64,000 nt of DNA from Methylophilus methylotrophus DSM 46235 = ATCC 53528 (lineage in GTDB: Bacteria; Pseudomonadota; Gammaproteobacteria; Burkholderiales; Methylophilaceae), in contig NZ_KB905141.1 of assembly GCF_000378225.1 (NCBI RefSeq), positions 945,326 to 1,009,325 of the forward strand, written 5' to 3'. Numbering within the stretch: position 1 is the first letter of the stretch; each line of letters starts with the position of its first letter. A program made the translations under genes and the position numbers. Positions 8,481-18,939 of this stretch are shown piece by piece. Under the pieces are notes generated by a model. It saw only the letters and a list, made by a program, of their open reading frames with translations, made no database searches and was not told where the DNA came from.

Positions 8481-11261
8481 TTAACCGGTGTTACGCAAAC
8501 TGGTCGCAATGCCATTAATGGTTAACGGGATAGCCCATTTCAGTTTTTCATCCGTTTCGCCCTTGCGATATCGTTGAATCATTTCTACTTGCAAATGATT
8601 TAAAGGATCGAGGTAAGGCAGCCGGTCGCGGATGGATTTTGCAATCACGGGTTGGGTGGCCAAACGCTGCGTGGTGCCCAATAACAGGTTAATGGCATCC
8701 GTGGTCAATTTGTGCTCATGTTCTATGCGGCTGAAAATCTCTTCACGCAGCTCGCGGTCTTCCAGCAAATGTGCATAGTGTCGCGCCACGATCAGGTCAG
8801 TCTTGGCCAGCACCATGTCCACATTATTGATCAGCGTATTGAACAGCGGCCAGTGTGCCTGCATGTCATGCAGCATCGCCAGGCGCACGTCTTTCAAAGC
8901 AGGATCCTGCTGCAAAAAATGCTGTATTGCACTACCCAGCCCATACCAGCCCGGCAATAACAAGCGGCATTGTCCCCAGGAAAATCCCCAGGGAATCGCT
9001 CGCAAGTCCTCAATGCGCCGCGTGGATTTACGCGCAGCCGGGCGGCTGCCCAGGTTCAAGCCAGCAATTTCGTCTATCGGGGTAGTATTAAAAAAGTATT
9101 CGGCAAACCCTGGCGTTTCATATACCAGGCTGCGGTAGCTGGTCATTGCCGTGGTTGATAATGTTTCCATCACACTTTCGAAGGCTCGCCGTTTGGAGGA
9201 TTCCAACTGGTCAGACGGAAACAGGGTGGCGTCCAGCGTCGCTGCAATCAGTGTTTCCAGATGCTGGCGGCCCACCACGGGGTCAGCATACCTTGTAGAA
9301 ATGATCTCACCTTGTTCGGTCAGGCGTATCTGCCCATCGACTGTTCCCTTGGGTTGCGCCATCACAGCCTGGTAAGTAGGCCCCCCTCCCCGACCCACCG
9401 TGCCGCCGCGGCCATGAAACAGGCGCAACTTCACGTTGGCCTGATTGAATAATTCGACAAGCGAAATTTCTGCCTTATACAACTCCCAGTTCGAGGTCAG
9501 GAATCCGCCATCCTTGTTGCTGTCGGAATAGCCCAGCATGATTTCCTGCTCACTGCCCTGGTAACGGATGATATGACGGATGCCCAGCAGGCTCAGCCAT
9601 TTACCCATAATCATGGGCGCGTAACGTAAGTCAGCAATGGTTTCAAACAACGGCACGATATGCAAATCTACCTGTACATTGGCTGAACCCCACACGCCGC
9701 GCAGCAGCCCGGCCTCGCGTTGTAACAAGGCGACTTCAAGCAGGTCAGACAGCGTTTCGGTATGCGAAATAATATATTGCCGCACGGCATGCTCACCAAA
9801 GCGCTCACGCATTTCACGTACTGCAACCAGCACGCCGATTTCCTTATGCACCAGCTCAGAGTATTGCTGGAATGGCGAAAACAGCAGGCGCGGCTGTTTG
9901 AGTTCCTCGAGCAAGACGCCGATTTTTTCGTCCTCATTAAACCCGGCATAATCAAAATCATGGCCAGCTTTATGCAATAACTCAGTGATGACCGCTTCAT
10001 GCACATCCGATGATTGGCGGATATCCACTGTTGCCAGATGGAAACCAAAGCTATGGATGGCCTTGATCAGCTTGCCCAGCCGCGGGTAAATCAGGGATTC
10101 GCCCTGATGTTCGCGTAAAGACGCAGCGATAATTTCCAATGGCTCCAGCAGGTCATGTGCGCTTTCATAAGGGTCGGCAGCGATACTTTCATCCACCACC
10201 CAGCCCTCTCCCGGCAACAACTGATCTGCCGTGACCAGCACACGGTCATAGATGCCATTGAGCGCCAGGCGATAAGGTTCGTCTAGCCGATGTTGCGATT
10301 GGTCACGCGAGGTCCTGGCCATCTGCAATACAGCCTCGCTGACGCCGACCACACGGGTAGACACCGCCAGTTCGCGTTTAAGGGCTGCCAGTTCCTGCAA
10401 ATAAAACCTGAACAAAGTAGTGGCCTGCAAACGCACGCTGTCCCGCAATGTCGTGCCGTTCACAAACGGGTTACCATCGCGGTCGCCACCTATCCAGCTA
10501 CCCATGCGCAAAAAGCCCGGTAGCGTCACATCCGGCAACAGGTCAGACAGGTCGCGCTCGATGTCCTGCAATATCTCTGGGATGACATTGAGGAAAGTCG
10601 ATTCATAATAAGTCAGCGAATTTTCAATCTCGTTTTGCACACTGAGCTTGGAATAACGCATCATGCGTGTTTGCCATAGTGCCGAGACTGCCCCTTGCAG
10701 TAACAAGGTGTTGCGCGCCAATTGACGCTCGGACACCAGATGTGACCTTTCGGCCAGCAGTTCGGCAATCTGGCGCTCAATATCCAGCACACTTTTGCGT
10801 TGCACCTCGGTAGGATGTGCTGTCAGCACGGGCGAGATCAGTGCACTTTCTAACAACGCTTTAATCGTTTCGGCTGGGATAAAAGCCGTCTTGATTTTCG
10901 CCAGGGTATACGACAGCATGCCGGGCGCCGGGGTATTCTGCTGGCAATGCCCCAATTGCTGACCATATAAATCTTCGGCCAAGTTGGCCAGATGCTTGAA
11001 ATAAGCCAGTGCCCGCACGACACGCACCGTATGCTCCAGACTCAGATTGGCCAGTAATTGTTCGAGATCCAAAGAAGCCTGCTGATCATGCGTCTGGTGA
11101 AAACGCAACGCCGCCTGGCGGATAGCGGCAATTTTTTGTGCGACCTCTTCGCCTTCCACATCCAAGACTGCTTTATCCAGCAGTGCACCCAATAACTGTA
11201 TATTTTCGGCCAGTTGCGCCTCTGCTGAAACCATCGCGCTGGCAGCCAGTTTTTTTATCAT
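8481..11261 (-). CDS. ppc: Phosphoenolpyruvate carboxylase
   Basis: This cytoplasmic enzyme converts PEP and bicarbonate to oxaloacetate, the main anaplerotic CO2 fixation step and important in methylotrophs. The 926 residues match the bacterial family length. Catalytic motifs visible include LTAHPTEVQRKS (active-site His and Arg), GYSDSNKDGGF and the glycine-rich FHGRGGTVGRGGGP loop. The C-terminus ends LRNTG, the conserved family end that contacts the active site. The start is ATG at 11259-11261 with AGGAGAGG just upstream. A TTG 15 nt further up lies inside that ribosome-binding site and is unlikely. Confidence 0.96.
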   Translation of the reverse strand: MIKKLAASAMVSAEAQLAENIQLLGALLDKAVLDVEGEEVAQKIAAIRQAALRFHQTHDQQASLDLEQLLANLSLEHTVRVVRALAYFKHLANLAEDLYGQQLGHCQQNTPAPGMLSYTLAKIKTAFIPAETIKALLESALISPVLTAHPTEVQRKSVLDIERQIAELLAERSHLVSERQLARNTLLLQGAVSALWQTRMMRYSKLSVQNEIENSLTYYESTFLNVIPEILQDIERDLSDLLPDVTLPGFLRMGSWIGGDRDGNPFVNGTTLRDSVRLQATTLFRFYLQELAALKRELAVSTRVVGVSEAVLQMARTSRDQSQHRLDEPYRLALNGIYDRVLVTADQLLPGEGWVVDESIAADPYESAHDLLEPLEIIAASLREHQGESLIYPRLGKLIKAIHSFGFHLATVDIRQSSDVHEAVITELLHKAGHDFDYAGFNEDEKIGVLLEELKQPRLLFSPFQQYSELVHKEIGVLVAVREMRERFGEHAVRQYIISHTETLSDLLEVALLQREAGLLRGVWGSANVQVDLHIVPLFETIADLRYAPMIMGKWLSLLGIRHIIRYQGSEQEIMLGYSDSNKDGGFLTSNWELYKAEISLVELFNQANVKLRLFHGRGGTVGRGGGPTYQAVMAQPKGTVDGQIRLTEQGEIISTRYADPVVGRQHLETLIAATLDATLFPSDQLESSKRRAFESVMETLSTTAMTSYRSLVYETPGFAEYFFNTTPIDEIAGLNLGSRPAARKSTRRIEDLRAIPWGFSWGQCRLLLPGWYGLGSAIQHFLQQDPALKDVRLAMLHDMQAHWPLFNTLINNVDMVLAKTDLIVARHYAHLLEDRELREEIFSRIEHEHKLTTDAINLLLGTTQRLATQPVIAKSIRDRLPYLDPLNHLQVEMIQRYRKGETDEKLKWAIPLTINGIATSLRNTG

Positions 11262-11579
11262 GATGCCTCTCCTCAAGCTCAGCCTTACTCTAGCAACAAG
11301 CAGGCCATCTTTAAGCAGGATTTTTTTACTTTAAAATCATGATGTTGAGAAAAGCAATCGGTCACTCATATCGATAGCGGTGCACTCACTGCACTGATTT
11401 GGCCCAGCTTGCAACATACTGGCGTGTGCGTGAAGAAAACTGCATTCCTCTCATGCTAGACGCATTTAGGGTGACTTAATTCAAATGATTATTTTGGAAA
11501 TTCGACATGACTTCTGACAGTAGAAATCGTGAATGGCACAGTCTGACTCAGAATGCCTTTACTCAGGCATAATAAGCGG

Positions 11580-11795
11580 ATGATTCTCATTAACCTTGAT
11601 CATTGGCTACAGCAAGTCCTCACAGTCTGGCAGTCGTTGTCAGCGCATGTGTGGCAGCAGGATGCTTTCCTGCTGCTGATATGCAGCATTGCCTGCCTGC
11701 TGCTGTTTTTTACCGGTACCGTGATCGGACTCTTTATTCAATCGCTATGGGGGATTTTTATCTCTAGCCGTCATTCTGACGAGGAGCAGAAATAG
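11580..11795 (+). CDS. Small hypothetical membrane protein
   Basis: Not recognised. From ATG 11580 it encodes 71 residues, with an amphipathic N-terminus, a strongly hydrophobic segment (about 28-55) and a charged C-terminus, consistent with a single-span inner-membrane protein. An upstream ATG at 11553 is in frame but lies in a small hairpin (ATGCCT/AGGCAT), and neither start has a strong ribosome-binding site. It lies between divergent ppc and a convergent gene. It could be a chance reading frame, so confidence is low. Confidence 0.4.
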   Translation: MILINLDHWLQQVLTVWQSLSAHVWQQDAFLLLICSIACLLLFFTGTVIGLFIQSLWGIFISSRHSDEEQK

Positions 11796-11808
11796 TCGTT
11801 GCTTCGTG

Positions 11809-12072
11809 TTATCTGGCATCTGCCGCGATCAGCTGCTGCTGAATGGCCGCCAGTTCAACAGTGACGTCCGCACCATAATCTTCATACTGGTGACCACCTG
11901 TCCGGGCATACCAGTACTGACTGTTCCAGGTATCGCCTTCAATTTTGTGCAGCACGGCATGAATCCAGTTCGCCGTGGTATCACTATAATCCTGGGCGAT
12001 GTTGTGGGCAGCATCCCAATCACCAGCTTGCGCCAGTGTGACCGCTTGCAACAAATGGCTGGCGTTAGACAT
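11809..12072 (-). CDS. Conserved hypothetical protein, 87 aa
   Basis: This small soluble protein has no domain I can name. It starts with an alpha-helical, TPR-like segment ([23 protein letters not shown]), and later has a Trp/Tyr-rich stretch [12 protein letters not shown]. Its ATG overlaps the end of the glyoxalase gene by 8 nt, which indicates translational coupling and a real gene. Function is unknown. Confidence 0.75.
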   Translation of the reverse strand: MSNASHLLQAVTLAQAGDWDAAHNIAQDYSDTTANWIHAVLHKIEGDTWNSQYWYARTGGHQYEDYGADVTVELAAIQQQLIAADAR

Positions 12073-12472
12073 TCACCGGGTACTCGATAGTCCCCTTCTG
12101 GATAAACTCGATTTTATAACCATCAGGGTCTTCAATAAATGCGATGACAATGGTGCCATGCTTCATCGGTCCCGCTTCGCGCACCACTTTACCTCCTTTG
12201 GCTTTCACCAGTTCACAAGCCTTATAGGCATCATCCACCTCTATCGCCATGTGGCCATAGGCCGTGCCCATGTCATAAGCGGTTTTGCCGTAGTTATAAG
12301 TCAGTTCCAACACGGTATTGTCATACTCATTGCCATAACCAACGAAGGCCAGCGTAAATTCGCCATCCGGGTAATCCTGGGTACGGATGAGTTTCATGCC
12401 AAGCACACCGGTATAAAAGTCAATCGATCGTTGCAAATCTCCTACGCGCAACATGGTATGTAACACTCGCAT
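12065..12472 (-). CDS. gloA: Lactoylglutathione lyase (glyoxalase I)
   Basis: This enzyme converts the hemithioacetal of methylglyoxal and glutathione to S-lactoylglutathione, a cytosolic detoxification step. The 135 residues form two glyoxalase/VOC beta-alpha modules. The metal ligands are in place: H5 in [10 protein letters not shown], a glutamate in TVLELTYN, a histidine in [10 protein letters not shown] and a glutamate in DGYKIEFIQ. This matches the short, nickel-type bacterial enzyme. AAGGAG lies 6 nt before the ATG. It is co-transcribed with the 87-aa gene downstream. Confidence 0.95.
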   Translation of the reverse strand: MRVLHTMLRVGDLQRSIDFYTGVLGMKLIRTQDYPDGEFTLAFVGYGNEYDNTVLELTYNYGKTAYDMGTAYGHMAIEVDDAYKACELVKAKGGKVVREAGPMKHGTIVIAFIEDPDGYKIEFIQKGTIEYPVNV

Positions 12473-12518
12473 TATTCACTCCTTGATGATCTGAATTATT
12501 TTTTAATGATTGTTTTAA

Positions 12519-13297
<779 letters not shown>

Positions 13298-13318
13298 GCA
13301 CCTTTACCCCGATATTTT

Positions 13319-13891
13319 TTAAGGTGTGTCTATCATTGCTTGCGCTGTTATGTTTGCTTGCTCTGGCCGCAACAGATGATAGAACACCTGCCCTGCCTTG
13401 CCGGACTTGACCACTTGCCAGTCCGGATCAGATTTTAACGCATATTCCGCTTCCACATACAGCACACCATCTTCTGCCAAGTGAGCCGACAGCAGTGGCA
13501 GCAATTTATCCAGCCATTGTTTATGGTAAGGCGGGTCGCAGAAAATCACATCATAACGCTGCCTGTTTTGTGCCAGGAACTGCAAGGCATCAGCCTGGCG
13601 GATATCAGCTTGCGCTGCCCCCAGCAGACGCTGATTTTGCAATAATGCCTGGAAAGGCGCTTTGGCCAGTTCCAGCATAGTCACTTGCCTGGCATTGCGT
13701 GACAAGGCCTCAAACCCCAGCGCCCCAGTACCGGCAAACAAATCCAGGCATATCTTGCCGGTCATATCCTGCCCTAGCCAGTTGAACAGCGTCTGGCGGA
13801 CCCGGTCAGCCGTCGGACGCAAGCCTTCTGCATCTGGAAACTTGAGTACCCGGCTACGCCAAATGCCGGCATTGAGGCGAACTTGATTCAT
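13319..13891 (-). CDS. rsmD: 16S rRNA (guanine(966)-N(2))-methyltransferase RsmD
   Basis: This enzyme methylates G966 of 16S rRNA using S-adenosylmethionine. The 190 residues include the N-terminal RPTADRVRQTLFNWL helix typical of RsmD, the SAM-binding motif DLFAGTGALGFEALSR (about 49-64) and the catalytic CDPPYH motif (about 119-124). It is the first gene of rsmD-coaD-ferredoxin. Confidence 0.95.
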   Translation of the reverse strand: MNQVRLNAGIWRSRVLKFPDAEGLRPTADRVRQTLFNWLGQDMTGKICLDLFAGTGALGFEALSRNARQVTMLELAKAPFQALLQNQRLLGAAQADIRQADALQFLAQNRQRYDVIFCDPPYHKQWLDKLLPLLSAHLAEDGVLYVEAEYALKSDPDWQVVKSGKAGQVFYHLLRPEQANITAQAMIDTP

Positions 13892-14023
13892 GAATGGCGT
13901 TCAATCCAATTGCGATGACAAAGCATGATTATAAATGGCTTAGACGCGAGAGCCATAGCGGCATGACAATATGTCCCATCGTATCGTGCTATGATTCAGG
14001 GCGATTTAAGAAAGGAAAACAGC

Positions 14024-14230
14024 ATGGAATTTTTATTTGGGTTTGGCATACTGGGTAGCCTGATTGCACTGGCACTAGGATTATTTTGGGTTTGGATGCT
14101 GGTTGATTGCCTGGCTAACCAAAGCGAAGACAAACTGGTCTGGTTCCTGGTGATTTTCTTCCTTAACCTGTTGGGTGCGTTTTTATACTACCTGCTGGCA
14201 CGCAAAAAACGCATCTCACCCTTGGCTTAA
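14024..14230 (+). CDS. PLDc_N domain small membrane protein
   Basis: This 68-residue protein has two hydrophobic segments (about 4-24 and 38-58) separated by the short polar stretch DCLANQSEDKL. That is the pattern of the phospholipase D N-terminal-type (PLDc_N) small membrane proteins, whose function is unknown. The ATG at 14024 is chosen because AGAAAGGA lies just upstream; an in-frame ATG at 13991 has no such site. It stands alone, opposite to its neighbours, and ends in a perfect bidirectional terminator. Confidence 0.8.
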   Translation: MEFLFGFGILGSLIALALGLFWVWMLVDCLANQSEDKLVWFLVIFFLNLLGAFLYYLLARKKRISPLA

Positions 14231-14246
14231 AATTAACACAACTGCC

Positions 14247-14279
14247 AAATAAAAGCCGACATTTTGTCGGCTTTTATTT
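14247..14279. terminator. Bidirectional rho-independent terminator
   Basis: This is a perfect 15-bp inverted repeat (AAATAAAAGCCGACA and its complement) around a 3-nt loop. It has A and T tracts on the two sides and lies between the convergent PLDc_N gene and the M16 peptidase gene. Confidence 0.93.
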
Positions 14280-14287
14280 CATTGCTA

Positions 14288-15598
14288 TTACTCTGCACCC
14301 ACAATCACGGTGGCAAAACGGTCAGGGTGTATGCGCCGCTTAAATGCATCATTGATCTGTGAGACAGTCACCTGTCCTACATGCTGGTTAAAATTATCCA
14401 GGTAGTCCAAAGGCAGCTTGTAAAAGCCAATCATATTCAGGTACTCAAGAATTTTGCTGTTGCTGTCTATACGCAGCGGGAAACCACCTATCAGGTTATC
14501 CTTGGCAGCCGCCAGCTCTTTCTCGGTGACGCCTTTTTCGACAAATGACTGCACTGTTTCCATGACCAGCTTCAGTGCCTCATCCGCCTGTTCTTTCTTG
14601 GTTTGCAAGCCAATCTGAAACGGGCCTAACTGGCTCATCGGCATAAAGTAACTGTATACGCTATAAGCCAGGCCGCGTTTCTCGCGAACCTCTTCAGTCA
14701 GGCGCGACACAAAACCACCACCGCCCAGAATATAATTGCCTACATACAAGGGGAAGAAATCGGGATCACCGCGCATATTGCCTGGCTGACCCAGCAAAAT
14801 ATGTGCTTGCATGGCAGGATGGGGAAATTTCTTGACACTGGACGCCTTTAGTTCTGTGACCGGTGGAATAGCCGCGACTGCAGGCCCTTGCGGCAAGCCT
14901 GCGCTCAATCGCTCGGCAATCTGTTTGGCCTGGTCTGTGGTCAAATCCCCCATTAAGGCAATCACGGCTGACTTTGCCGTGTAATGCGTCTGGTAAAACT
15001 GTTGCAACTGGCCCACGGTGAGTGATTGCACGGTGGAGATTTCACCATTCTGGTCCATGCTATACGGATGCATGCCATACACAGACTGCATAAAGGCCTT
15101 TTGGGCAATGCTGTCCGGTTCGGTTTCAGCCTCTTGCAGAGCAGCAATAATACGTGCCTGTTCGCGTGCCAGCACACTTTGTGGAAAATCAGGCTTGTGC
15201 AATACCAGCATAAAACTATCCAGGGCGGCCTGTTGTTCACTGGTTAATGTGCGTAATTTAAAGCTGGCCCGGTCAGCATCAAAACTGCCTCCCAGCACAG
15301 CACCAATATCGGCAAATCGGTTGGTGAGGGTTTCCTCGTCCAGGCCACCTGCGCCCATCGTCATCAAGTGATGCGTCACCGCCGCAGTACCACTGGTTGC
15401 CAGCGTGTCATAAGCGCTACCGGCGCGGAAGTTGATACTGACATCCATCATGGGCAGTGAATGGTTTTCTACGAAATAGACTTCACTGCCTTCTGCTGTG
15501 GTCCAATGCTGGATATTGAGCGCAGCAAACACGCTGATGGCATACACTTGCAAGGCCAGTGTCAGCAAAACTGTTCTAACTAATACAAATACGTTCAT
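14288..15598 (-). CDS. M16-family peptidase-like protein lacking the zinc motif
   Basis: This 436-residue secreted protein has an N-terminal signal-like hydrophobic segment (about 1-26). It has the two-domain M16 (pitrilysin/processing peptidase) fold, with GGGGFVSRLTEEVREKRGLAYSVYS in the C-terminal half. At the place of the zinc-binding HxxEH motif it reads THHLMTMG, so both the catalytic glutamate and the second histidine are missing. It is therefore predicted to be the non-catalytic partner of the active M16 protein encoded 62 nt upstream, as in other alpha/beta-type M16 pairs. The heterodimer is an inference. Confidence 0.9.
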   Translation of the reverse strand: MNVFVLVRTVLLTLALQVYAISVFAALNIQHWTTAEGSEVYFVENHSLPMMDVSINFRAGSAYDTLATSGTAAVTHHLMTMGAGGLDEETLTNRFADIGAVLGGSFDADRASFKLRTLTSEQQAALDSFMLVLHKPDFPQSVLAREQARIIAALQEAETEPDSIAQKAFMQSVYGMHPYSMDQNGEISTVQSLTVGQLQQFYQTHYTAKSAVIALMGDLTTDQAKQIAERLSAGLPQGPAVAAIPPVTELKASSVKKFPHPAMQAHILLGQPGNMRGDPDFFPLYVGNYILGGGGFVSRLTEEVREKRGLAYSVYSYFMPMSQLGPFQIGLQTKKEQADEALKLVMETVQSFVEKGVTEKELAAAKDNLIGGFPLRIDSNSKILEYLNMIGFYKLPLDYLDNFNQHVGQVTVSQINDAFKRRIHPDRFATVIVGAE

Positions 15599-15660
15599 GT
15601 GATTCCTTGATTCACCTGCCTGTCAGATGACAGCAAATAGTGATAACTGCAAAAACAATA

Positions 15661-17052
15661 TCAGTGTTGATGCGGACGGCCAGCCGGTTTCTGGTTGGGG
15701 TCTATCGGTTGCGGATCCAGGCTGACCAAGGTCATCTGGTCCGGCACCAAGTACTTCTTCGCCACGGCCTGCACTTGCTCAGAGGTCACAGCCTGCACCC
15801 TGGCGGCGTTATTCTGCAACAGGGACAACGGGTAACGCATGGTTTCCAATTGACCGATCTGCATGCCCTGATAAAACATCGAATCACGTTTATACACATC
15901 GGCCGCAATCACCGCTGCTTTCACTCTATGTAATTCGGCAGCAGTCACGCCTTTGTTTTTAACGTCTTCAATCTGGGTCCAGATCGCTTTGACCAGATCC
16001 TCTTGCGAAACACCTTCACTCGGAGAGGCCGCCACTTCAAAGGTGGAAGCCTGTCCACGGTTGGTGCTGTCATAGCCTGTATCAATTTCGAGGGCAATCG
16101 CCTGCTCACGCACTAGTTTCTGGTTCAGGCGAGAAGCATCATTGCCACTGAGGATGCTCGATAAGACTTCCAGCGCATAAGGCTCCCAGTCCTGCTCACT
16201 ATAAGCCTCTCCATTTTTCAATGCTGGCGTATGAAAGCCCATGACAAAATAAGGCAACTTGGCAGGCGCCTTGACGATGGCGCGGCGTTCACCAATTTGT
16301 GCTGGCTCAACTTGCGGTTTACGCGCGGGCAAGGGCTTGGCTTTCAACTGACCAAAGGTTTTTTCGGCCAGGGCAAAGACGTCTTGTGCTTTGACGTCAC
16401 CTACCACAACCACGGTGGCATTGTTGGGGGCGTACCAGGTTCGGTACCATTCACGCGCATCCTCTGCGGTCATGTTTTCGAGGTCATTCATAAATCCCAC
16501 TACAGGGCGGCCATAGGGGTGTGCACGATATACCGAGGATTCAAACTGTTCATTGACGCGCGATTGCGGTTTGTCTTCCGTGCGCCAGCGCCGCTCTTCT
16601 TTGACCACCTCAATTTCCTTGGCAAACTCGGCATCTGTAATCTGTAAGTTGGCCATGCGGTCAGCCTCCAGTTTAAAAGACAACGGCAACCTGGATTTTT
16701 CCAGTTGCTGGAAATAGCATGTGTAGTCTTTGCTTGTGAAGGCATTTTCCTTGCCACCTGCAGCAGCAATCTGCCGTGAGAACATGCCAGCGGGGACCTT
16801 CTTGGTGCCTTTGAACATCATATGTTCAAGGACGTGTGCAACGCCTGTTTTACCATTCACTTCATCCAGCGAACCGGCACGATACCAGACCTGGGAAACG
16901 ACCACAGGTGCACGGTGATCTTCCTGCACAATGACCTTCAGGCCATTTTTTAACGTTTTTTGTTCAATGTCAGCCTGCGCCAGCACCGCATGCGTGCTCA
17001 TGTAAAGCGTGAGCAATCCAGCCAGGGAAACCGTTTTTTTCATGGGATACAT
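15661..17052 (-). CDS. M16-family zinc peptidase, secreted
   Basis: This periplasmic metallopeptidase of 463 residues has a signal peptide (about 1-26, ending near VLAQA). The intact zinc motif HVLEHMMFKGT (HxxEH) is near residue 70, with the distal glutamate region EIEVVKEERRWR about 75 residues later. The C-terminal M16_C domain carries the substrate-binding R/Y region. It is the catalytic member of a pair with the downstream gene. Initiation at 17052 or at the second ATG (17043) are both possible; AGAGAGA lies just upstream. It is divergent from ftsY, a common arrangement in betaproteobacteria. Confidence 0.92.
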   Translation of the reverse strand: MYPMKKTVSLAGLLTLYMSTHAVLAQADIEQKTLKNGLKVIVQEDHRAPVVVSQVWYRAGSLDEVNGKTGVAHVLEHMMFKGTKKVPAGMFSRQIAAAGGKENAFTSKDYTCYFQQLEKSRLPLSFKLEADRMANLQITDAEFAKEIEVVKEERRWRTEDKPQSRVNEQFESSVYRAHPYGRPVVGFMNDLENMTAEDAREWYRTWYAPNNATVVVVGDVKAQDVFALAEKTFGQLKAKPLPARKPQVEPAQIGERRAIVKAPAKLPYFVMGFHTPALKNGEAYSEQDWEPYALEVLSSILSGNDASRLNQKLVREQAIALEIDTGYDSTNRGQASTFEVAASPSEGVSQEDLVKAIWTQIEDVKNKGVTAAELHRVKAAVIAADVYKRDSMFYQGMQIGQLETMRYPLSLLQNNAARVQAVTSEQVQAVAKKYLVPDQMTLVSLDPQPIDPNQKPAGRPHQH

Positions 17053-17231
17053 TATCTCTCTGAGATCAATTAAAGAGTTGGGATTTGAAACCTTGTATGT
17101 GACTGATGCATCAATGACTAAGTTCGCGATTGCTTGAATGGACGGCGTCCGCGCACTGTAAGCAAAAGCTTGCCGTGGCGGGAATCGTCGATTCGGCTTA
17201 AAATAACCATATTACCGAGTTTTCAGCCGCC

Positions 17232-18218
17232 ATGTTTAATCCTTTTGCTAAAAAGTCAGATCCCGTCACACCAGCCCCCGCAGAGTCTGCCAGCCTGAGC
17301 TGGACGCAACGCCTTAAAAATGGCTTGTCCAAAACCCGCCAACAATTGGGCGGGCAACTGAGCGCCTTGTTTGGGGGCGGGAAAATTAATGAAGAGATTT
17401 ATGAAGAGCTGGAAACCATCTTGCTTACTTCAGATGTTGGTGTAAATGCCACCCAGTATCTACTCGAACAATTGCGTAACCGTGTCAAAAAGCAGGATTT
17501 GCAAGACACCATCGCGCTCAAACAGGCCCTCAAAGACACCTTGCTGGAACTGCTGAGCCCACTCGAATCACCGTTGGATGTCAGCCCACATCATCCATAT
17601 GTGATGATGATGGTGGGCGTGAATGGTGCAGGCAAAACCACCACCATAGGCAAACTGGCAAAATACCTGCAGGCACAAGGCCATAGTGTGCTGATTGCCG
17701 CAGGTGATACTTTCCGTGCGGCCGCCCGTGAACAGTTACAAGTCTGGGGCGAGCGTAACGATGTGCATGTGATTGCCTCTGAAAGCGGTGATCCTGCCGC
17801 CGTGATTTACGATGCCGTGAACTCAGCCATTGCCAGGAAAATTGATGTGGTGATTGCAGATACCGCTGGCCGCCTGCCTACGCAGTTACACTTGATGGAT
17901 GAAATCAAGAAAGTACAACGCGTGATTGACAAGGCCTTGCCAGGAGCACCGCATGAAATCCTGCTTGTACTGGATGCCAACACGGGCCAGAACGCCGTCA
18001 ACCAGCTCAAGGCCTTTCATGAAGCCCTGGGCGTCACCGGATTGGCACTTACCAAACTGGATGGCACGGCCAAAGGTGGCGTCATCGCCGCGATTGCCCA
18101 CCTGAGCCAACAATCTGCAAGCAAAACGCCGGTACGTTTTGTTGGGGTAGGTGAAACCATAGACGATTTACGTCCATTTAACGCCAATGATTTTGTTGAT
18201 GCTTTAATTGACGACTAG
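17232..18218 (+). CDS. ftsY: Signal recognition particle receptor FtsY
   Basis: This is the SRP receptor GTPase, which docks ribosome-SRP complexes at the inner membrane. The 328 residues have a short N-terminal segment instead of the long acidic A-domain of E. coli. They continue with the NG domain: P-loop [15 protein letters not shown] (about 130-145), DTAGRLPTQ (about 213) and [10 protein letters not shown] (about 273). It is followed by ftsE after 18 nt, giving the classic ftsY-ftsE-ftsX operon; rpoH is not next in line here but lies 36 kb away. Confidence 0.96.
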   Translation: MFNPFAKKSDPVTPAPAESASLSWTQRLKNGLSKTRQQLGGQLSALFGGGKINEEIYEELETILLTSDVGVNATQYLLEQLRNRVKKQDLQDTIALKQALKDTLLELLSPLESPLDVSPHHPYVMMMVGVNGAGKTTTIGKLAKYLQAQGHSVLIAAGDTFRAAAREQLQVWGERNDVHVIASESGDPAAVIYDAVNSAIARKIDVVIADTAGRLPTQLHLMDEIKKVQRVIDKALPGAPHEILLVLDANTGQNAVNQLKAFHEALGVTGLALTKLDGTAKGGVIAAIAHLSQQSASKTPVRFVGVGETIDDLRPFNANDFVDALIDD

Positions 18219-18236
18219 CATGGCTCTCGCTAAACG

Positions 18237-18914
18237 ATGATCACTTTTAAAAATGTCAGCATGCGCTATCCCAATAGCGCGCATTTATTCCGCCAGGTCA
18301 GCTTTCATATAGACAAAGGCGATTTTGTACTGGTCACCGGCCATTCGGGGGCAGGTAAAAGTACCCTGCTCAAACTCATGGCCGGCATAGAGCCGCCATC
18401 CAGTGGTCATATCCTGATCAACGAACAAGACATCAGCCAGCTACACCCTAATGCTGTGCCCTATCTACGCCGCCGTTTTGGCTTGGTATTCCAGGACCAC
18501 AAACTGCTGTATGACCGTAACAGCTTTGAAAATGTGGCGTTACCGCTGAGCATACAGGGCATTACTGGTGAAGAGGCCGCGCGCCGCGTGCGTGCTGCAT
18601 TGGATAAAGTAGGTCTACTCAATAAAGAAAAAGCCATGCCGATCACTTTATCTGGTGGCGAACAACAGAGATTGGCGATTGCACGTGCCGTGGTCAGCCG
18701 TCCTTCGATTGTGATTGCTGACGAACCGACGGCTGGCCTGGACCAGGCTGCGTCACTGGAAATCATGCAGCTACTCAAAGCGTTTAATGATGTCGGCGTG
18801 ACAGTCGTCATTGCCATGCATGATGTCGCCCAGGTCAGCACCATTGCCTATCGCACTTTGCATATCGACCAGCAAACCATCAGCGCCATGCCGGCACAAA
18901 CGGCCATGTTATGA
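18237..18914 (+). CDS. ftsE: Cell division ATP-binding protein FtsE
   Basis: This is the ATPase of the FtsEX complex, which activates peptidoglycan hydrolases at the division septum. The 225 residues include Walker A GHSGAGKST (about 36-44), signature LSGGEQQR (about 139) and Walker B VIADEPTAGLD (about 160). It lies between ftsY and ftsX on the same strand. Confidence 0.95.
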   Translation: MITFKNVSMRYPNSAHLFRQVSFHIDKGDFVLVTGHSGAGKSTLLKLMAGIEPPSSGHILINEQDISQLHPNAVPYLRRRFGLVFQDHKLLYDRNSFENVALPLSIQGITGEEAARRVRAALDKVGLLNKEKAMPITLSGGEQQRLAIARAVVSRPSIVIADEPTAGLDQAASLEIMQLLKAFNDVGVTVVIAMHDVAQVSTIAYRTLHIDQQTISAMPAQTAML

Positions 18915-18939
18915 CAGCCAGATTGAGGAGAATAGCTGC

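Noticed and set aside
11262-11276. TTG start for ppc, 15 nt upstream of the ATG
   Set aside because: The TTG is part of the sequence TTGAGGAGAGG, which is the ribosome-binding site of the ATG at 11261.
18811-18939. N-terminal extension of ftsX into ftsE
   Set aside because: The extension overlaps ftsE and is not FtsX-like. TTGAGGAG before ATG 18940 fixes the start.
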